From: Pelobacter propionicus DSM 2379
GTDB lineage: Bacteria > Desulfobacterota > Desulfuromonadia > Geobacterales > Pseudopelobacteraceae
Length of the DNA: 64,000 bases
Direction of reading: 5' to 3'
NCBI RefSeq assembly: GCF_000015045.1
Contig: NC_008609.1
Span: forward strand, 3,895,501 to 3,959,500
Below the pieces are notes generated by a model, which saw only the letters and a list, made by a program, of their open reading frames with translations, was not told where the DNA came from and made no database searches. Positions 16,962-26,695 of the stretch are shown here, piece by piece. Positions within the stretch are counted from its first letter, which is position 1; each line of letters starts with the position of its first letter. Both the position numbers and the translations under genes were made by a program.

Positions 16962-18191
16962 ATGGGCATGGATACGAGGATTGTGGGGCCGGAAACGGTG
17001 CGCATGCTGGAACTGGGACACCCCTGGATCATAGCCGACAGCCACACCAGGCGCTGGCCGTCTGGCCAGGCTGGCCAGACGGTGGCGCTGACCGATGCCA
17101 CGGGACGTTTTCTGGCAACCGCCCTGCTGGACCCGGACGACCGCATCGTGGCACGGGTGCTGTCGCATGAGCGGATACGGCTGGATGCCGCCTGGATCAG
17201 GCGTCGCCTGGAGGCTAGCCTTACCCTGCGCCGCGACCACGCCGACCTGGGGGAGAGCGACGCCTTCCGGCTGGTGAACGCCGAGGGGGACGGCCTGCCC
17301 GGCCTGACGGTGGATTGCTACGGCCAGTTCCTGATGGTGCAGCTCTACTGCGCCGGCTGGCGCCCCCATCTGAAGACCCTGTCCGGAGAGCTGATGGAGC
17401 TGCTGCAGCCCCGCGGCATCTACGAGAAGAGCAGGCCGCAGAAGACAAGGGAGCTGGAGGCGGCAAGAGACGACAAGCGCTACGGCCGGCTGCTCTCGGG
17501 CGAGTCGGCGCCCCAGCGGCTGCAGGTGCGCGAGAACGGCCTCTCCTTCCTGGTCAGCCTGGAGCAGGGCCTGAATACCGGCCTGTTCCTGGACCAGCGC
17601 CGCAACCGGCGCGACCTGATGAACCGGGTGGAGGGGAAGCGGGTGCTGAACCTGTTCGCCTACACCGGCGCCTTTTCCGTGGCCGCCGCGTCGGCCGGCG
17701 CCCGGGTGACCAGCGTGGACGTGTCGGCCGGCTACCTGGAATGGGCCAGGGACAACTTCGGCATCAACCGGCTCAACCCAAAGCGCCACGAGTTCATCAC
17801 CGGCGACTGCCTGGCGGTGCTGTGCCAGCTTGCCCAAAAAGGGCAGGGCTTTGACGTGATCCTGATGGATCCCCCCTCCTTCTCCACCACCTCCAAGAGT
17901 CGCTTCACCACCCGCGGCGGCACGGCGGAGCTGGTGGCGGCGGCGTTGCCGCTTCTGGCCGATGGCGGGCTACTGATCGCCTCCTCCAACCACCAGAAGC
18001 TGGAGGTGAACGACTATCTCAAGGAGTTGCGCCGCGGCGCGCTCATGGCCGGTTGCGAGCTGCGGGTAATTTCCCTGTCCGGCCAGCCGGAAGATTTCCC
18101 CTATGGGGTCTGCTTTCCCGAGGGGCGCTACCTGAAGTACGCGGTCTGCGTCGTCAGCCGGGAGCAGGGGCGCGTGCGCCGCTCCGTCTGA
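16962..18191 (+). CDS. RlmI-like 23S rRNA (cytosine-C5) methyltransferase family protein
   Basis: A 409-residue class I SAM-dependent methyltransferase with an N-terminal PUA-like domain (GHPWIIADS, about residues 15-75) and the catalytic Rossmann domain from about 215 (VLNLFAYTGAFSVAAASAGA motif I; VILMDPPSFS motif IV). This is the RlmI/RlmK architecture; members methylate cytosines or guanines in 23S rRNA, and the exact target cannot be read here. ATG 16962 has GAGGGG upstream and lies 2 bp after the mnmH stop, so the two genes are likely cotranscribed. Confidence 0.82.
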   Translation: MGMDTRIVGPETVRMLELGHPWIIADSHTRRWPSGQAGQTVALTDATGRFLATALLDPDDRIVARVLSHERIRLDAAWIRRRLEASLTLRRDHADLGESDAFRLVNAEGDGLPGLTVDCYGQFLMVQLYCAGWRPHLKTLSGELMELLQPRGIYEKSRPQKTRELEAARDDKRYGRLLSGESAPQRLQVRENGLSFLVSLEQGLNTGLFLDQRRNRRDLMNRVEGKRVLNLFAYTGAFSVAAASAGARVTSVDVSAGYLEWARDNFGINRLNPKRHEFITGDCLAVLCQLAQKGQGFDVILMDPPSFSTTSKSRFTTRGGTAELVAAALPLLADGGLLIASSNHQKLEVNDYLKELRRGALMAGCELRVISLSGQPEDFPYGVCFPEGRYLKYAVCVVSREQGRVRRSV

Positions 18192-18227
18192 CCTTTGGCA
18201 CCATATCACGATAAAGGAGATCTCCCT

Positions 18228-19133
18228 GTGTTAAGTGAAAAGAGTAAACAGCTGCGGCTCTGGTTGACCAAGACCCTTAAAAACGCCCCCCCGCCCGCTT
18301 CGATCCAGCAGGCGCGGGCGATCGTCGAATTCGGCGCCTCCCGGGCCGTCCTGCCTGCCGGCACCACGGTGGAACCGGTCAAGGCCGGCGCGGTTCGGGC
18401 CGAATGGGTGCGCGCCGAGAATGTGGCCACGGACAGGGTGATCATGTACCTCCATGGCGGCGGCTTCAGCAAGTGTTCCTGCAATACGGCCCGCATGACC
18501 GTGGCCCAGATATCGGCGGCCACGGGATGCAGCGTCCTGTCGGTTGAATACCGCCTGGCGCCGGAGAACCCCTTCCCCGCCGCCCTGGAAGATGCCCTGG
18601 CCGCCTACCGCTGGCTGCTGGAGCAGGGCCATGACCCGCAGAAGCTGGTCCTGATGGGGGATTCCTCCGGCGGCGGTCTGGCGGTCTCCACCCTGGTCAG
18701 CCTGAAGGCCGATGGCGACAGGCTCCCCTGTGCAGCGGTGCTGCTCTCCCCCTGGGTCGACCTGTCCTGCAGCGGGGAATCCATCACCAGCCGTGCCGAG
18801 ATCGACCCCTGGATGACCGAGCAAGAGTGCCGCGCCTGCGCCGAGATGTACGCGCCGGGCGCCGACCTGAAAAACCCCCTGATCTCTCCGATTCATGCCG
18901 ACCTGCAGGGGTTGCCGCCGCTGTTGATTCATGTGGGGACCGACGAGATCCTGCTGGACGACTCCCAGCGCCTGGCCGGGAAGGCCAGGGAGGCCGGGGT
19001 GGAGGTGACCATGCACGTACAGGAGGGGATGTGGCACGTGTGGCACTACTTCGCCCCCCACTTGCCGGAAGGGGTCGAGGCCATCGGCCAGGTGGGCGAC
19101 TACGTCCGCAGCCGCATGGTCGCCGGCGCCTGA
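18228..19133 (+). CDS. Alpha/beta hydrolase of the hormone-sensitive lipase (GDXG) family
   Basis: A 301-residue esterase or lipase-like enzyme. It has the oxyanion-hole motif MYLHGGGF, nucleophile elbow GDSSGGG, catalytic Asp in GTDEILLDD and a C-terminal histidine in MWHVWHYF. The substrate cannot be told. GTG 18228 has AAAGGAG eight bases upstream and is preferred to the TTG at 18195. No signal peptide is seen, so it should act in the cytoplasm. Confidence 0.85.
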   Translation: MLSEKSKQLRLWLTKTLKNAPPPASIQQARAIVEFGASRAVLPAGTTVEPVKAGAVRAEWVRAENVATDRVIMYLHGGGFSKCSCNTARMTVAQISAATGCSVLSVEYRLAPENPFPAALEDALAAYRWLLEQGHDPQKLVLMGDSSGGGLAVSTLVSLKADGDRLPCAAVLLSPWVDLSCSGESITSRAEIDPWMTEQECRACAEMYAPGADLKNPLISPIHADLQGLPPLLIHVGTDEILLDDSQRLAGKAREAGVEVTMHVQEGMWHVWHYFAPHLPEGVEAIGQVGDYVRSRMVAGA

Positions 19134-19273
19134 GGCCGGGAAGCGCCGGGGCACACACCCCGCGTGGGTATAGGCTCTTTTGGCAGACAGGGAAAGGGGA
19201 CTGTTGAGAGAGGGGCTGACTGAACCTAGAATGCGGCCCAGCAAATTATTATCGACGCAAGGAGTTTCGCCGG

Positions 19274-20536
19274 ATGGATGGACGGAAGGGAATACTGGCC
19301 CGTAACAAGGCGATTGCCGGCGGGTTGATGGTGTCGGCCGCGGTACTGTTCGTCATTGCCCGCTCCCACGGGGGGAACGGCGTGTGGCAATGGGTCTCGG
19401 CCTTTGCCGAGGCAGCCATGGTGGGCGCCCTGGCTGACTGGTTCGCGGTGGTGGCCCTGTTCAGGCACCCCCTGGGGGTGCCCATACCACACACCGCCAT
19501 CATCCCCAACAAGAAGGAGACCATTGCCGAGAGCCTGGCCGAGTTCATCCGCGACAAATTCCTGGCCACCGAATCGCTGCTGTCCAAGATGCGGGAACTG
19601 AATCCGGCCGAGCGCCTCTCCGCCTACCTGATGTCCCGGGACAATGCCGACGGCCTGGCAATGGGGCTCACTAGGATCCTATCCGAAACCATCGATTTCA
19701 TCGACGACGAGCGGGTGCGCAGGATCCTGCTTGCAGCGCTGCACGACCGGATCGGGAAGATCGATCTGGCTTCCTCAGCTGGCCAGGTCCTGGAAACCCT
19801 GATGAAGAACAACCGCCACCAGGCGGTGCTGGACGACCTGTTGGCCCGAATCTCCGCCTGGATCTCCACCGCGGAAGCCCAGGAGCGGCTGGCCCATGGC
19901 ATCGACAACTGGCTCAGCACCGATTATCCGCTCTTAAGCAAGTTCATCCCCAACCGGGACCAGTTCACCAAGGGGGCCGGCGAAAAGGTGGCCAGGAAGG
20001 TGGACCTGTTCCTCCAGGAGGTCAACGAGGATCCCAGCCACGAGCTGCGCTGCCGGTTCGACCAGGCGGTGAGCGACTTCATCCACCGCCTGCGCCATGA
20101 CGCCGATCTGCGCTCCAGGATCGAGGAGATCAAGCGGGAGACCGTCAACAACGAGCAGCTGGCCTGTTATGTGACCGGCCTGGCCGGTGATCTCAAGGCA
20201 TGGCTGACGGACGACCTGGGCCGCTCCCATTCCCGCATCCGCACGAGCATAGCCGAGGCTGCCATGGGGTTGGGAACCACCCTGTCGCGCAACCGCGACC
20301 TGATGGATTCCATCAACGAACACCTGGAAACCATCGTGGTCAACTACTCGGACAAGCTGCGCGCCGTGGTGACCCGGCATGTCTCCGGGACGGTCAAGCA
20401 GTGGAAAGAGGACGATTTCGTCAGCGAAATCGAGCTGGCCATCGGTTCGGACCTGCAGTTCATCCGCATGAACGGCACCCTGGTGGGGGGCGTCATCGGC
20501 CTTCTGCTGCACGGGATCTCGCTTTTGATCGGTTAG
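19274..20536 (+). CDS. DUF445 family membrane protein (YjiN-like)
   Basis: A 420-residue protein with a hydrophobic helix near each end (about 10-30 and 400-420) and a long helical middle. The block VGALADWFAVVALFRHPLGVPIPHTAIIPNKK is the DUF445 signature. The function of the family is unknown; an envelope role is likely. ATG 19274 has AAGGAG upstream. It stands as a single gene between the hydrolase and the DUF3617 gene. Confidence 0.85.
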   Translation: MDGRKGILARNKAIAGGLMVSAAVLFVIARSHGGNGVWQWVSAFAEAAMVGALADWFAVVALFRHPLGVPIPHTAIIPNKKETIAESLAEFIRDKFLATESLLSKMRELNPAERLSAYLMSRDNADGLAMGLTRILSETIDFIDDERVRRILLAALHDRIGKIDLASSAGQVLETLMKNNRHQAVLDDLLARISAWISTAEAQERLAHGIDNWLSTDYPLLSKFIPNRDQFTKGAGEKVARKVDLFLQEVNEDPSHELRCRFDQAVSDFIHRLRHDADLRSRIEEIKRETVNNEQLACYVTGLAGDLKAWLTDDLGRSHSRIRTSIAEAAMGLGTTLSRNRDLMDSINEHLETIVVNYSDKLRAVVTRHVSGTVKQWKEDDFVSEIELAIGSDLQFIRMNGTLVGGVIGLLLHGISLLIG

Positions 20537-20679
20537 CCCCCGCCGACCGCCGGATTGGCAGCGTCTCCGACCGCGACGGAGGCTTGCGCCATGCCCTTCA
20601 GCCCGTATACTCGTTCCCATGGCCCGGCGGCTTTTTGCGAGCTCTGGGCACTGCATTACACCTCAAAGGAGAGCTGAAC

Positions 20680-21081
20680 ATGAGAAAGAGCGTTATCACC
20701 CTGCTGTGCGTCTTGGCCCTGCCGACCCTGTCATCCGCCGCGAACATGCGTGAGGGGCTGTGGGAGATACAGTCCCAGGTGGACATGCCCGGAATGCCGG
20801 TGAAGGTCAAGCCGACGGTGGTCCGGCACTGCTACACAAAGGAAGACGTGAAGGACCAGAAGAAGGTGATTGCCAGCGACAACAGCTGCAAGGTCACCCA
20901 GATGAAGAGCTCAGGCAACAAGGTGAACTGGACCATGAAGTGCACAGCGCCGAACGCGGCCACCATGACCGGCGAGACGGTTTTCGGCACCGATTCCTAC
21001 AGTTCGGTCATGCGCATGAACAGCGCCGGACACTCCATGACGACCAAGGTGAAAGCCAAGCGGGTGGGGAACTGTCCCTAG
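20680..21081 (+). CDS. DUF3617 family secreted protein
   Basis: A 133-residue protein with a signal peptide (MRKSVITLLCVLALPTLSSA) followed by the DUF3617 opening NMREGLWEIQSQVDMPGMP. Cysteines in RHCYTKED, SCKVTQ and MKCTA are typical of this periplasmic family, whose function is unknown. ATG 20680 has AAAGGAGAG upstream. A longer overlapping frame from 20200 is not real: its first part shadows the DUF445 gene. Confidence 0.82.
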   Translation: MRKSVITLLCVLALPTLSSAANMREGLWEIQSQVDMPGMPVKVKPTVVRHCYTKEDVKDQKKVIASDNSCKVTQMKSSGNKVNWTMKCTAPNAATMTGETVFGTDSYSSVMRMNSAGHSMTTKVKAKRVGNCP

Positions 21082-21192
21082 ACCACCCATCAAGACGACA
21101 ACCGATGGGGAGCCCGAAACGGGGGGGCGATGTGTGCAGCACACCGCTCTCCCGTTGTCGTGTCCGGAGCAGGAAGACAGGGTGGAGTTATT

Positions 21193-21651
21193 ATGAAAAT
21201 CTGGATCGATGCCGATGCCTGTCCGCGGGTAATCAAGGAGATCGTCTTCCGCGCCTCGGAACGACTGGAACTGCCGGTCTGCCTGGTGGCCAACAGCGGG
21301 CTGTCCAAGCATCACTCGCGCCTGATCAGCTCGGTGGTGGTGGCCGAGGGCTTTGACGCGGCCGATGACTATATCGTCCAGCAGGCCAGCTCCCAGGATC
21401 TGGTGATCACCGCCGATATTCCCCTGGCCGCGCGCATCGTGGAGAAGGGGGGCATTGCCCTCGAACCGCGCGGCGAGCTGTATGACGAGGAGAATGTGGG
21501 CGAACGCCTGGCCATTCGGGACATGATGCAGGAGTTGCGCGGGGCCGGGATGATCCAGGGGGGGCCGGGGCCGTTCAGCACCACCGACCGGCGCAGGTTC
21601 GCCTCGTCCCTGGACAGCCTGCTGACCCGCATGGTCAGGGGGAGGCGCTGA
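21193..21651 (+). CDS. DUF188 (YaiI/YqxD) family protein
   Basis: A 152-residue cytoplasmic protein with the family signature [21 protein letters not shown] at the start and [18 protein letters not shown] in the middle. The acidic residues resemble PIN-type nuclease sites, and a nuclease role has been suggested for the family but is not established. ATG 21193 begins directly with the signature; the frame is open upstream but has no better start. The next small gene starts 2 bp after its stop. Confidence 0.85.
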   Translation: MKIWIDADACPRVIKEIVFRASERLELPVCLVANSGLSKHHSRLISSVVVAEGFDAADDYIVQQASSQDLVITADIPLAARIVEKGGIALEPRGELYDEENVGERLAIRDMMQELRGAGMIQGGPGPFSTTDRRRFASSLDSLLTRMVRGRR

Positions 21652-21653
21652 CC

Positions 21654-21824
21654 ATGAAGAAACTGCTCACCTGGGCGGGAGTCGGCCTGCTGACCACGGC
21701 GATCCTCGATCCGCTGATCTATTCCCTGCTGGAGCTGCCGATCCCCTGGCCGCGGGATTGCGTGATGCTGGCGGCCGGCGCGGCCTGCATCTGGCTGCTG
21801 GTCAGGTTCCGCCACCAATGGTGA
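21654..21824 (+). CDS. Small membrane protein of unknown function (56 residues)
   Basis: ATG 21654 to TGA 21824. The protein begins MKKLLTWAGVGLLTTAILD and contains two hydrophobic helices separated by PIPWPRD. It follows the DUF188 gene by 2 bp and ends 10 bp before cydD, with GGGGGAGGCGCTG serving as ribosome binding region. Compact spacing on both sides and a basic C-terminus (VRFRHQW) support a real gene. I do not recognise the family; a link to CydDC is possible only by position. Confidence 0.55.
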   Translation: MKKLLTWAGVGLLTTAILDPLIYSLLELPIPWPRDCVMLAAGAACIWLLVRFRHQW

Positions 21825-21834
21825 CAGGCCGAAG

Positions 21835-23556
21835 ATGAGCTCCCCTGAACCGAATATCGGCCAGCGCCCGGAGGGGTGGCTGCTGGGAGAGGCACGAGCG
21901 GTGCGCACCGAACTCACGGCCACGGTGGCCGGGGGCTGCGGGGCGGCCCTGATGATGGTGCTCCAGGCACGCCTGCTGGCCCTGGTTTGCCAGCGTCTGG
22001 TCATTGATCGGGTTCCCTTTTCGACCCTGCTCCCCCTAGTGGCCGGGGTTGTCGCCGCGGCAGCGGCCCGGGGGGGATTGGCGCTGTTCTCCGAGCAGCG
22101 GGCCGTGGCCGCCGCCGGCCGGGTCAAGCAGCGGGTGCGCAGCCGGCTCTTCCGCCGGCTTCAGGAGCTGGCGCCGACGGATGCGGCGGGCAGGGAGACC
22201 GGTGACCTGGTGGAGGTGGTCACCAGCGGGGTGGAGGGGCTGGAAGCCTACATCGGCCGCTTCCTCCCCCAGCTGGTGCTGGCGGGACTCCTGCCGCTAC
22301 TGGCCCTGCTGCTCGTACTCCCCGTGGAGTGGCGCTCCGGGCTGGTGCTGCTCTTCTCGGCCCCTTTCATCCCGCTCTTCATGGTCCTCATCGGCCGCGG
22401 CGCGGAGCGGCTCAACCGCCGCCAGTGGACGCAACTCTCCCGCATGGCCGGACACCTGCTGGATCTGGTGCAGGGGCTGCCTGACCTGAAGATCTTCGGC
22501 GCAGCCCGCCGCGAGTCCCGGGTGGTGGGGCGCATGGCCGAGCAGTACCGCCGGGGCACCATGGCCGTGCTGCGGGTCGCCTTTCTCTCCGCCTTCACCC
22601 TGGAGTTCTTCGCCACCGTGGGAACCGCCGTGGTGGCCGTGGTGATCGGCTTCCGCCTGCTGAACGGCTCCCTCTCCCTGCTAAACGGCCTGTTCGTGCT
22701 GCTGCTGGCGCCGGAATTCTACCTGCCGCTGCGCAGCCTGGGGCTCTCCTACCACTCCCGCATGCAGGGGATAGCGGCGGCGGAACTGATCGCTCCGCTC
22801 CTTGACTCGTCGGTTGATGGGGGCTGCGCGGGAGCGCTTCCCGCACCGGCAACGGCGCCGACCCTGGTGTTCGAAGGGGTCTCCTTCCGAAGCCGGGCAG
22901 GGCGGGGCGGCCTGGAGGGAATCGACCTGGAACTGCCGGCCGCCAGCCTGACCGCCCTGGTGGGGGAGAGCGGCGCCGGCAAGAGCACCCTGGCACGCCT
23001 GCTGACCGGTCTGACCCGCCCCGACAGCGGACGCATCACCGTTGACGGCATCGACCTGCGCCGACTGGACCCGGAATCCTGGCGAGCCGGGCTGGCCTGG
23101 GTGTCCCAGAAACCGTTCTTCTTCCCGGGGACCATCCGGGAGAACCTGCTCTTGGCCCGCCCCGACGCCGGGGAGGACGAGATCCGCCAGGCCCTGGATG
23201 ACGCCGCCGCAACCGGCTTCATCCAGCGTCTCCCCGACGGCATCCAGAACCGCCTGGGCGACCGGGGGGCCGGTCTCTCCGGCGGGGAGCTGCGCCGCCT
23301 GGCCCTGGCGCGGGCCTTCCTGCGCAGGGCGCTGCTGGTGGTGCTGGACGAGCCGACCGCCGGTCTGGACCGGGAGAACGAGCGGCTGGTAGCCGAGGCC
23401 ATCCAGCGCCTGTCCATCGACCGGACCGTGCTGGTGATCAGCCACCGTGAGGAGACCGTGAGTCGGGCCGAACGTGTCATCCTGCTGACCGCCGGGAGGG
23501 TGGAGCGGGTGGTGACGCCCAGCGGGCGCGAAGCAGCGGGCGGGGTGGCGCCGTGA
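21835..23556 (+). CDS. cydD: Heterodimeric thiol/haem ABC exporter subunit CydD
   Basis: A 573-residue half-transporter: six-helix membrane domain (about 1-320), then an ATPase domain with Walker A GESGAGKST, signature LSGGELRRLALAR and Walker B LLVVLDEP. With CydC it forms the inner-membrane exporter of cysteine and glutathione needed for assembly of cytochrome bd oxidase. No cydAB genes lie in the window. The stop overlaps the cydC start. Confidence 0.88.
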   Translation: MSSPEPNIGQRPEGWLLGEARAVRTELTATVAGGCGAALMMVLQARLLALVCQRLVIDRVPFSTLLPLVAGVVAAAAARGGLALFSEQRAVAAAGRVKQRVRSRLFRRLQELAPTDAAGRETGDLVEVVTSGVEGLEAYIGRFLPQLVLAGLLPLLALLLVLPVEWRSGLVLLFSAPFIPLFMVLIGRGAERLNRRQWTQLSRMAGHLLDLVQGLPDLKIFGAARRESRVVGRMAEQYRRGTMAVLRVAFLSAFTLEFFATVGTAVVAVVIGFRLLNGSLSLLNGLFVLLLAPEFYLPLRSLGLSYHSRMQGIAAAELIAPLLDSSVDGGCAGALPAPATAPTLVFEGVSFRSRAGRGGLEGIDLELPAASLTALVGESGAGKSTLARLLTGLTRPDSGRITVDGIDLRRLDPESWRAGLAWVSQKPFFFPGTIRENLLLARPDAGEDEIRQALDDAAATGFIQRLPDGIQNRLGDRGAGLSGGELRRLALARAFLRRALLVVLDEPTAGLDRENERLVAEAIQRLSIDRTVLVISHREETVSRAERVILLTAGRVERVVTPSGREAAGGVAP

Positions 23557-25211
23557 GGGCGCTCCGTTCCATCCTGGGGGTCGGCAGGCGTCAGTGGGGA
23601 TGGATGCTGGCCGGGATCGTGCTGGGCGTGATCGTCATCGCCGCCAACGCACTGCTGATGGCGCTCTCCGGCTGGTTCATCGCATCCATGGCAATCAGCG
23701 GCGCCAGCGGGGCGGCCTTCAACTACTTCCTCCCCTCGGCCGGCATCCGCGCCCTGGCAATCCTGCGCACGGTGGGGCGTTACCTGGAGCGGCTGGTGAC
23801 CCATGAGGCGGCCTTCCGCTTTCTGACATCCCTCAGGGTCTGGCTCTTCCGCCGCCTGGAGCCGCTGGCCCCGGCCGGGCTGGAAGGCTACGCCAGCGGC
23901 GACTTGGCCGGACGGCTGCGGGGGGACGTGGACAGCCTGGAAAACCTCTACCTGCGGATCATCGCTCCCCTGGCGGTGGGAGGCTGCTCGATCCTGCTGG
24001 CGGTCATCTTCGTGGCCCTGTGGGACCGCGCAGCAAGCTTCGTGCTCTGCATGGTGCTGCTCCTGGCCGGCGTGGCCCTCCCCCTGCTGGGGCGTCGTCT
24101 TGCGCTGGAACCGGGGCGCCGTTCAGCCCGCCTGGCGGGAGAGCTGCGCACGGCCGTGACCGAGGGGCTGCAGGGAGCAGAGGAACTGACCCTGCTGGGA
24201 TGCATCCAGCGCCAGACCGAGCGGGTGGACGACCTCTCCAGCCGACTGGTGGCTGAGCAGCAGCGCCTGGGTAACATCAACGCCCTGACCCTGGCACTGG
24301 CCTCCGGATGTGGCGGCCTGGGCATGGCGGGCGTGCTGGCCGTGGCCGGTCCCCGGGTGACTGACGGCTTTTTGTCCGGGCCGGCTCTGGTCATGCTGCT
24401 GCTGTTCAGCGGCGCTGCCCTGGAGGCGGCCGGCTCGCTCCCCGCCGCGCTGCAGATGGCTCCGGCAGTGGCGGAGTCGCTGCGACGAATCTTCCAGCTG
24501 ACTGGCGCGCCAGCACCGGTTGCCGAGCCGCGCAAGCCGGAGCCACCGCCCGCACAAACGGAGATCGTCTTCCGCGATGTCTCCTGCACCCCAGCCGCCG
24601 GTCGGCCACTGCTGTGGGGGTTCTCCCTGCTTGTCCCGGCCGGAACCCGGGTGGCGCTTTTGGGGCCCAGCGGCAGCGGCAAGAGCACGATCATGGCCCT
24701 TCTGCTCCGCTTCCGCGACTACGGGGGGAGCATCACCCTGGGGGGGACGGAACTCCGTTGTCTGGCCAGTGACCAGGCACGGCGGCTCTTCTCGGCCTTG
24801 CCGCAGCAGCCGCACCTGTTCAACGCCACCATAGGCGAAAACATCCTGCTGGCGCGACCCGAGGCATCGCAAGAGGAGCTGCGGCTGGCCCTGGCCGACA
24901 GCGGCCTTATCCGCTGGGTGGAGGGGCTTCCCCAGGGGCTGGACACCCCGGTGGGCGAGGGGGGCTGTAAGGTCTCGGGAGGGGAGGGGAGGCGCATCGC
25001 CCTGGCCCGGGCCCTGCTGAAGGACGCGCCGCTGCTGCTCCTGGACGAGCCAACCGAGGGGTTGGACGTCGAGACGGAACGGCAGGTGGTTGCCCGCCTG
25101 GCCGAGCGCACCCGTGGGAAAACGGTGCTGCTGGCCACCCACCGCACCGCCTGCCTGGCGATGGCCGACCGGGTGGTGCGGCTGCCGGATGTGCAGGAGA
25201 ACCGATCATGA
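23553..25211 (+). CDS. cydC: Heterodimeric thiol/haem ABC exporter subunit CydC
   Basis: A 552-residue partner of CydD. The GTG start at 23553 overlaps the cydD stop (GTGA), so translation is coupled. The membrane domain begins GWMLAGIVLGVIVIAANALLM; the ATPase domain has Walker A GPSGSGKST, signature VSGGEGRRIALAR and Walker B LLLLDEPTEGLD. The CydC-typical segment LSGWFIASMAISG is present in helix 2. Confidence 0.88.
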   Translation: MRALRSILGVGRRQWGWMLAGIVLGVIVIAANALLMALSGWFIASMAISGASGAAFNYFLPSAGIRALAILRTVGRYLERLVTHEAAFRFLTSLRVWLFRRLEPLAPAGLEGYASGDLAGRLRGDVDSLENLYLRIIAPLAVGGCSILLAVIFVALWDRAASFVLCMVLLLAGVALPLLGRRLALEPGRRSARLAGELRTAVTEGLQGAEELTLLGCIQRQTERVDDLSSRLVAEQQRLGNINALTLALASGCGGLGMAGVLAVAGPRVTDGFLSGPALVMLLLFSGAALEAAGSLPAALQMAPAVAESLRRIFQLTGAPAPVAEPRKPEPPPAQTEIVFRDVSCTPAAGRPLLWGFSLLVPAGTRVALLGPSGSGKSTIMALLLRFRDYGGSITLGGTELRCLASDQARRLFSALPQQPHLFNATIGENILLARPEASQEELRLALADSGLIRWVEGLPQGLDTPVGEGGCKVSGGEGRRIALARALLKDAPLLLLDEPTEGLDVETERQVVARLAERTRGKTVLLATHRTACLAMADRVVRLPDVQENRS

Positions 25212-25287
25212 AGCGGCGGCTTTTCAACCCGGATTCGGCGGTTGAGAGCTGCCGGAGTTCGTGAGGACAGGGGAAAGGATGACGACC

Positions 25288-25608
25288 ATGGTCGAGATCA
25301 GGGAAGAGGATATCAGGATCGAATACTACCGTGCTTCCGGGCCGGGCGGCCAGCACCGCAACACCACCGACTCGGCGGTGCGCATCCGCCACCTCCCCAC
25401 CGGCATCGTGGCCCAGGCGTCCGAGAGCCGCTCCCAGTCGCGAAACCGCGAGAGGGCCATGGAACGGCTGACCGCGGCACTGGAAAAGCGTGAACGGGTT
25501 GTGAAGAAGCGCATCGCCACCAGGGTGCCCCGCGGCGCCCGGGAGAAGCGCCTGGGCGACAAGAAGATCGTCTCCCTGCGCAAGAGGGAACGCTCCACGT
25601 TGGACTGA
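25288..25608 (+). CDS. Release-factor-like protein with GGQ motif
   Basis: A 106-residue RF-1 domain protein. [18 protein letters not shown] carries the catalytic GGQ that triggers peptidyl-tRNA hydrolysis, and the basic C-terminal tail ([20 protein letters not shown]) resembles the ribosome-binding tails of rescue factors. It lacks the codon-recognition domain of true release factors, so it may act on stalled ribosomes. Starts at 25261 (GTG) and 25279 (ATG) are open, but ATG 25288 has AAAGGA eight bases upstream and is chosen. Confidence 0.75.
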   Translation: MVEIREEDIRIEYYRASGPGGQHRNTTDSAVRIRHLPTGIVAQASESRSQSRNRERAMERLTAALEKRERVVKKRIATRVPRGAREKRLGDKKIVSLRKRERSTLD

Positions 25609-25702
25609 ATGGATGCAAAAAGACGTTGGAATAGCACCGCGGGCTTGCTATTCTGCTCTGCCAGCCGCAGGCTGTGCGTGTTTTTTTCTGAAAGGAACTC
25701 CG

Positions 25703-26560
25703 TTGCAACGACCGTTTGTGATCTATCATGGAGGCTGTCCCGACGGCTTTGCCGCCGCCTACGCCATATCGCTCCGCTTCCGCCAGGGGACGGAGCATGT
25801 CTGCGACCTGCTGCCGGGCGTGTATGGCCAGGAGCCGCCCGACGTGGCGGGACGTGATCTGTTCATCGTCGACTTTTCCTACCACCGGCCGGTGCTGAAG
25901 GATCTCTGCCGTTCGGCCCGCTCCGTGATCATCATCGACCACCATACCTCTGCCGAACAGGATCTGGCCGGCCTTGAGCTGGAACACGACAACCTGAAGG
26001 TGGTCTTCGACATGAACAGGTCCGGGGCCGTGCTGACCTGGGAGTACTACCATAAAAGCCCGCCCCCGCGACTCTTGCTGCACATCCAGGACCGGGACCT
26101 GTGGCGCTTCGAGCTGGAGGGAACCTGCGACATCTACGCCGCCCTCATGTCACGCCCCTTCGACTTTTCCATCTGGGAACAACTCTGCACCGGGGAAGAA
26201 TCATTGAAACCGCTTCTGGAAGAGGGGAAGGCCATCAACCGCTACCGACGGCGAATGATCGACCTGCACCGGGAGAAGGCGGTCATGGCTACCATTGCCG
26301 GCTATCGGGTGCCGGTGGTCAACTGCTACGAGGACATCATGAGCGACCTGGTGGGAGAGCTGTCCCACGGCTTTCCCTTCGCCGTCGGCTACCAGGACCA
26401 GGGCTCCCTGCGCAAATGGTCGCTGCGCTCCAGTTCCGGCGGCATGGATGTGGCCGCCATCGCCAGCCGCTTCGGCGGCGGCGGGCACCTGCACGCGGCA
26501 GGCTTCACCACCCGTCTGCCGGCCACCCTGCTCTGCGTCCCGGAAGGTGAGTGCGCCTGA
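25703..26560 (+). CDS. DHH-family phosphoesterase
   Basis: A 285-residue phosphoesterase. It shows FIVDFSYH, the IIIDHHTSAEQ DHH motif, and a C-terminal GGGGHLHAAG DHHA1 motif. Homologues include oligoribonucleases and cyclic-dinucleotide phosphodiesterases, so the substrate is open. Nothing in the frame before residue 31 looks like the family. TTG 25703 has AAAGGA six bases upstream and begins just before YHGGCPDGFAAA, so it is preferred over the earlier ATG at 25613. Confidence 0.75.
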   Translation: MQRPFVIYHGGCPDGFAAAYAISLRFRQGTEHVCDLLPGVYGQEPPDVAGRDLFIVDFSYHRPVLKDLCRSARSVIIIDHHTSAEQDLAGLELEHDNLKVVFDMNRSGAVLTWEYYHKSPPPRLLLHIQDRDLWRFELEGTCDIYAALMSRPFDFSIWEQLCTGEESLKPLLEEGKAINRYRRRMIDLHREKAVMATIAGYRVPVVNCYEDIMSDLVGELSHGFPFAVGYQDQGSLRKWSLRSSSGGMDVAAIASRFGGGGHLHAAGFTTRLPATLLCVPEGECA

Positions 26561-26594
26561 CCTGTCGCCCAAGCGGGGTGACGGGAAAAAGGTG

Positions 26595-26624
26595 TTGCCG
26601 CACCGCGCATAAACGTGCTATAAA
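26595..26624 (+). promoter_or_regulatory. Candidate promoter of the ABC-F gene
   Basis: TTGCCG (26595-26600) and TATAAA (26619-26624) are separated by 18 bp. Transcription would start near 26632, directly before a strong terminator hairpin. An ATGTGA (start-stop) hexamer lies at 26635-26640, between the predicted start and the hairpin. Confidence 0.5.
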
Positions 26625-26640
26625 TCTGGACAATATGTGA

Positions 26641-26668
26641 ACCACAGGGATCACCCCTGTGGTTTTTA
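26641..26668 (+). terminator. Intrinsic terminator in the leader of the ABC-F gene
   Basis: ACCACAGGG (26641-26649) pairs with CCCTGTGGT (26655-26663) around a 5-base loop, followed by a T run. It can end the DHH transcript, but because it follows the candidate promoter and lies about 28 bases before the ABC-F start it may also attenuate that gene. Confidence 0.8.
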
Positions 26669-26695
26669 TTTTTTCGGCAAGGGAGTACGAGCACC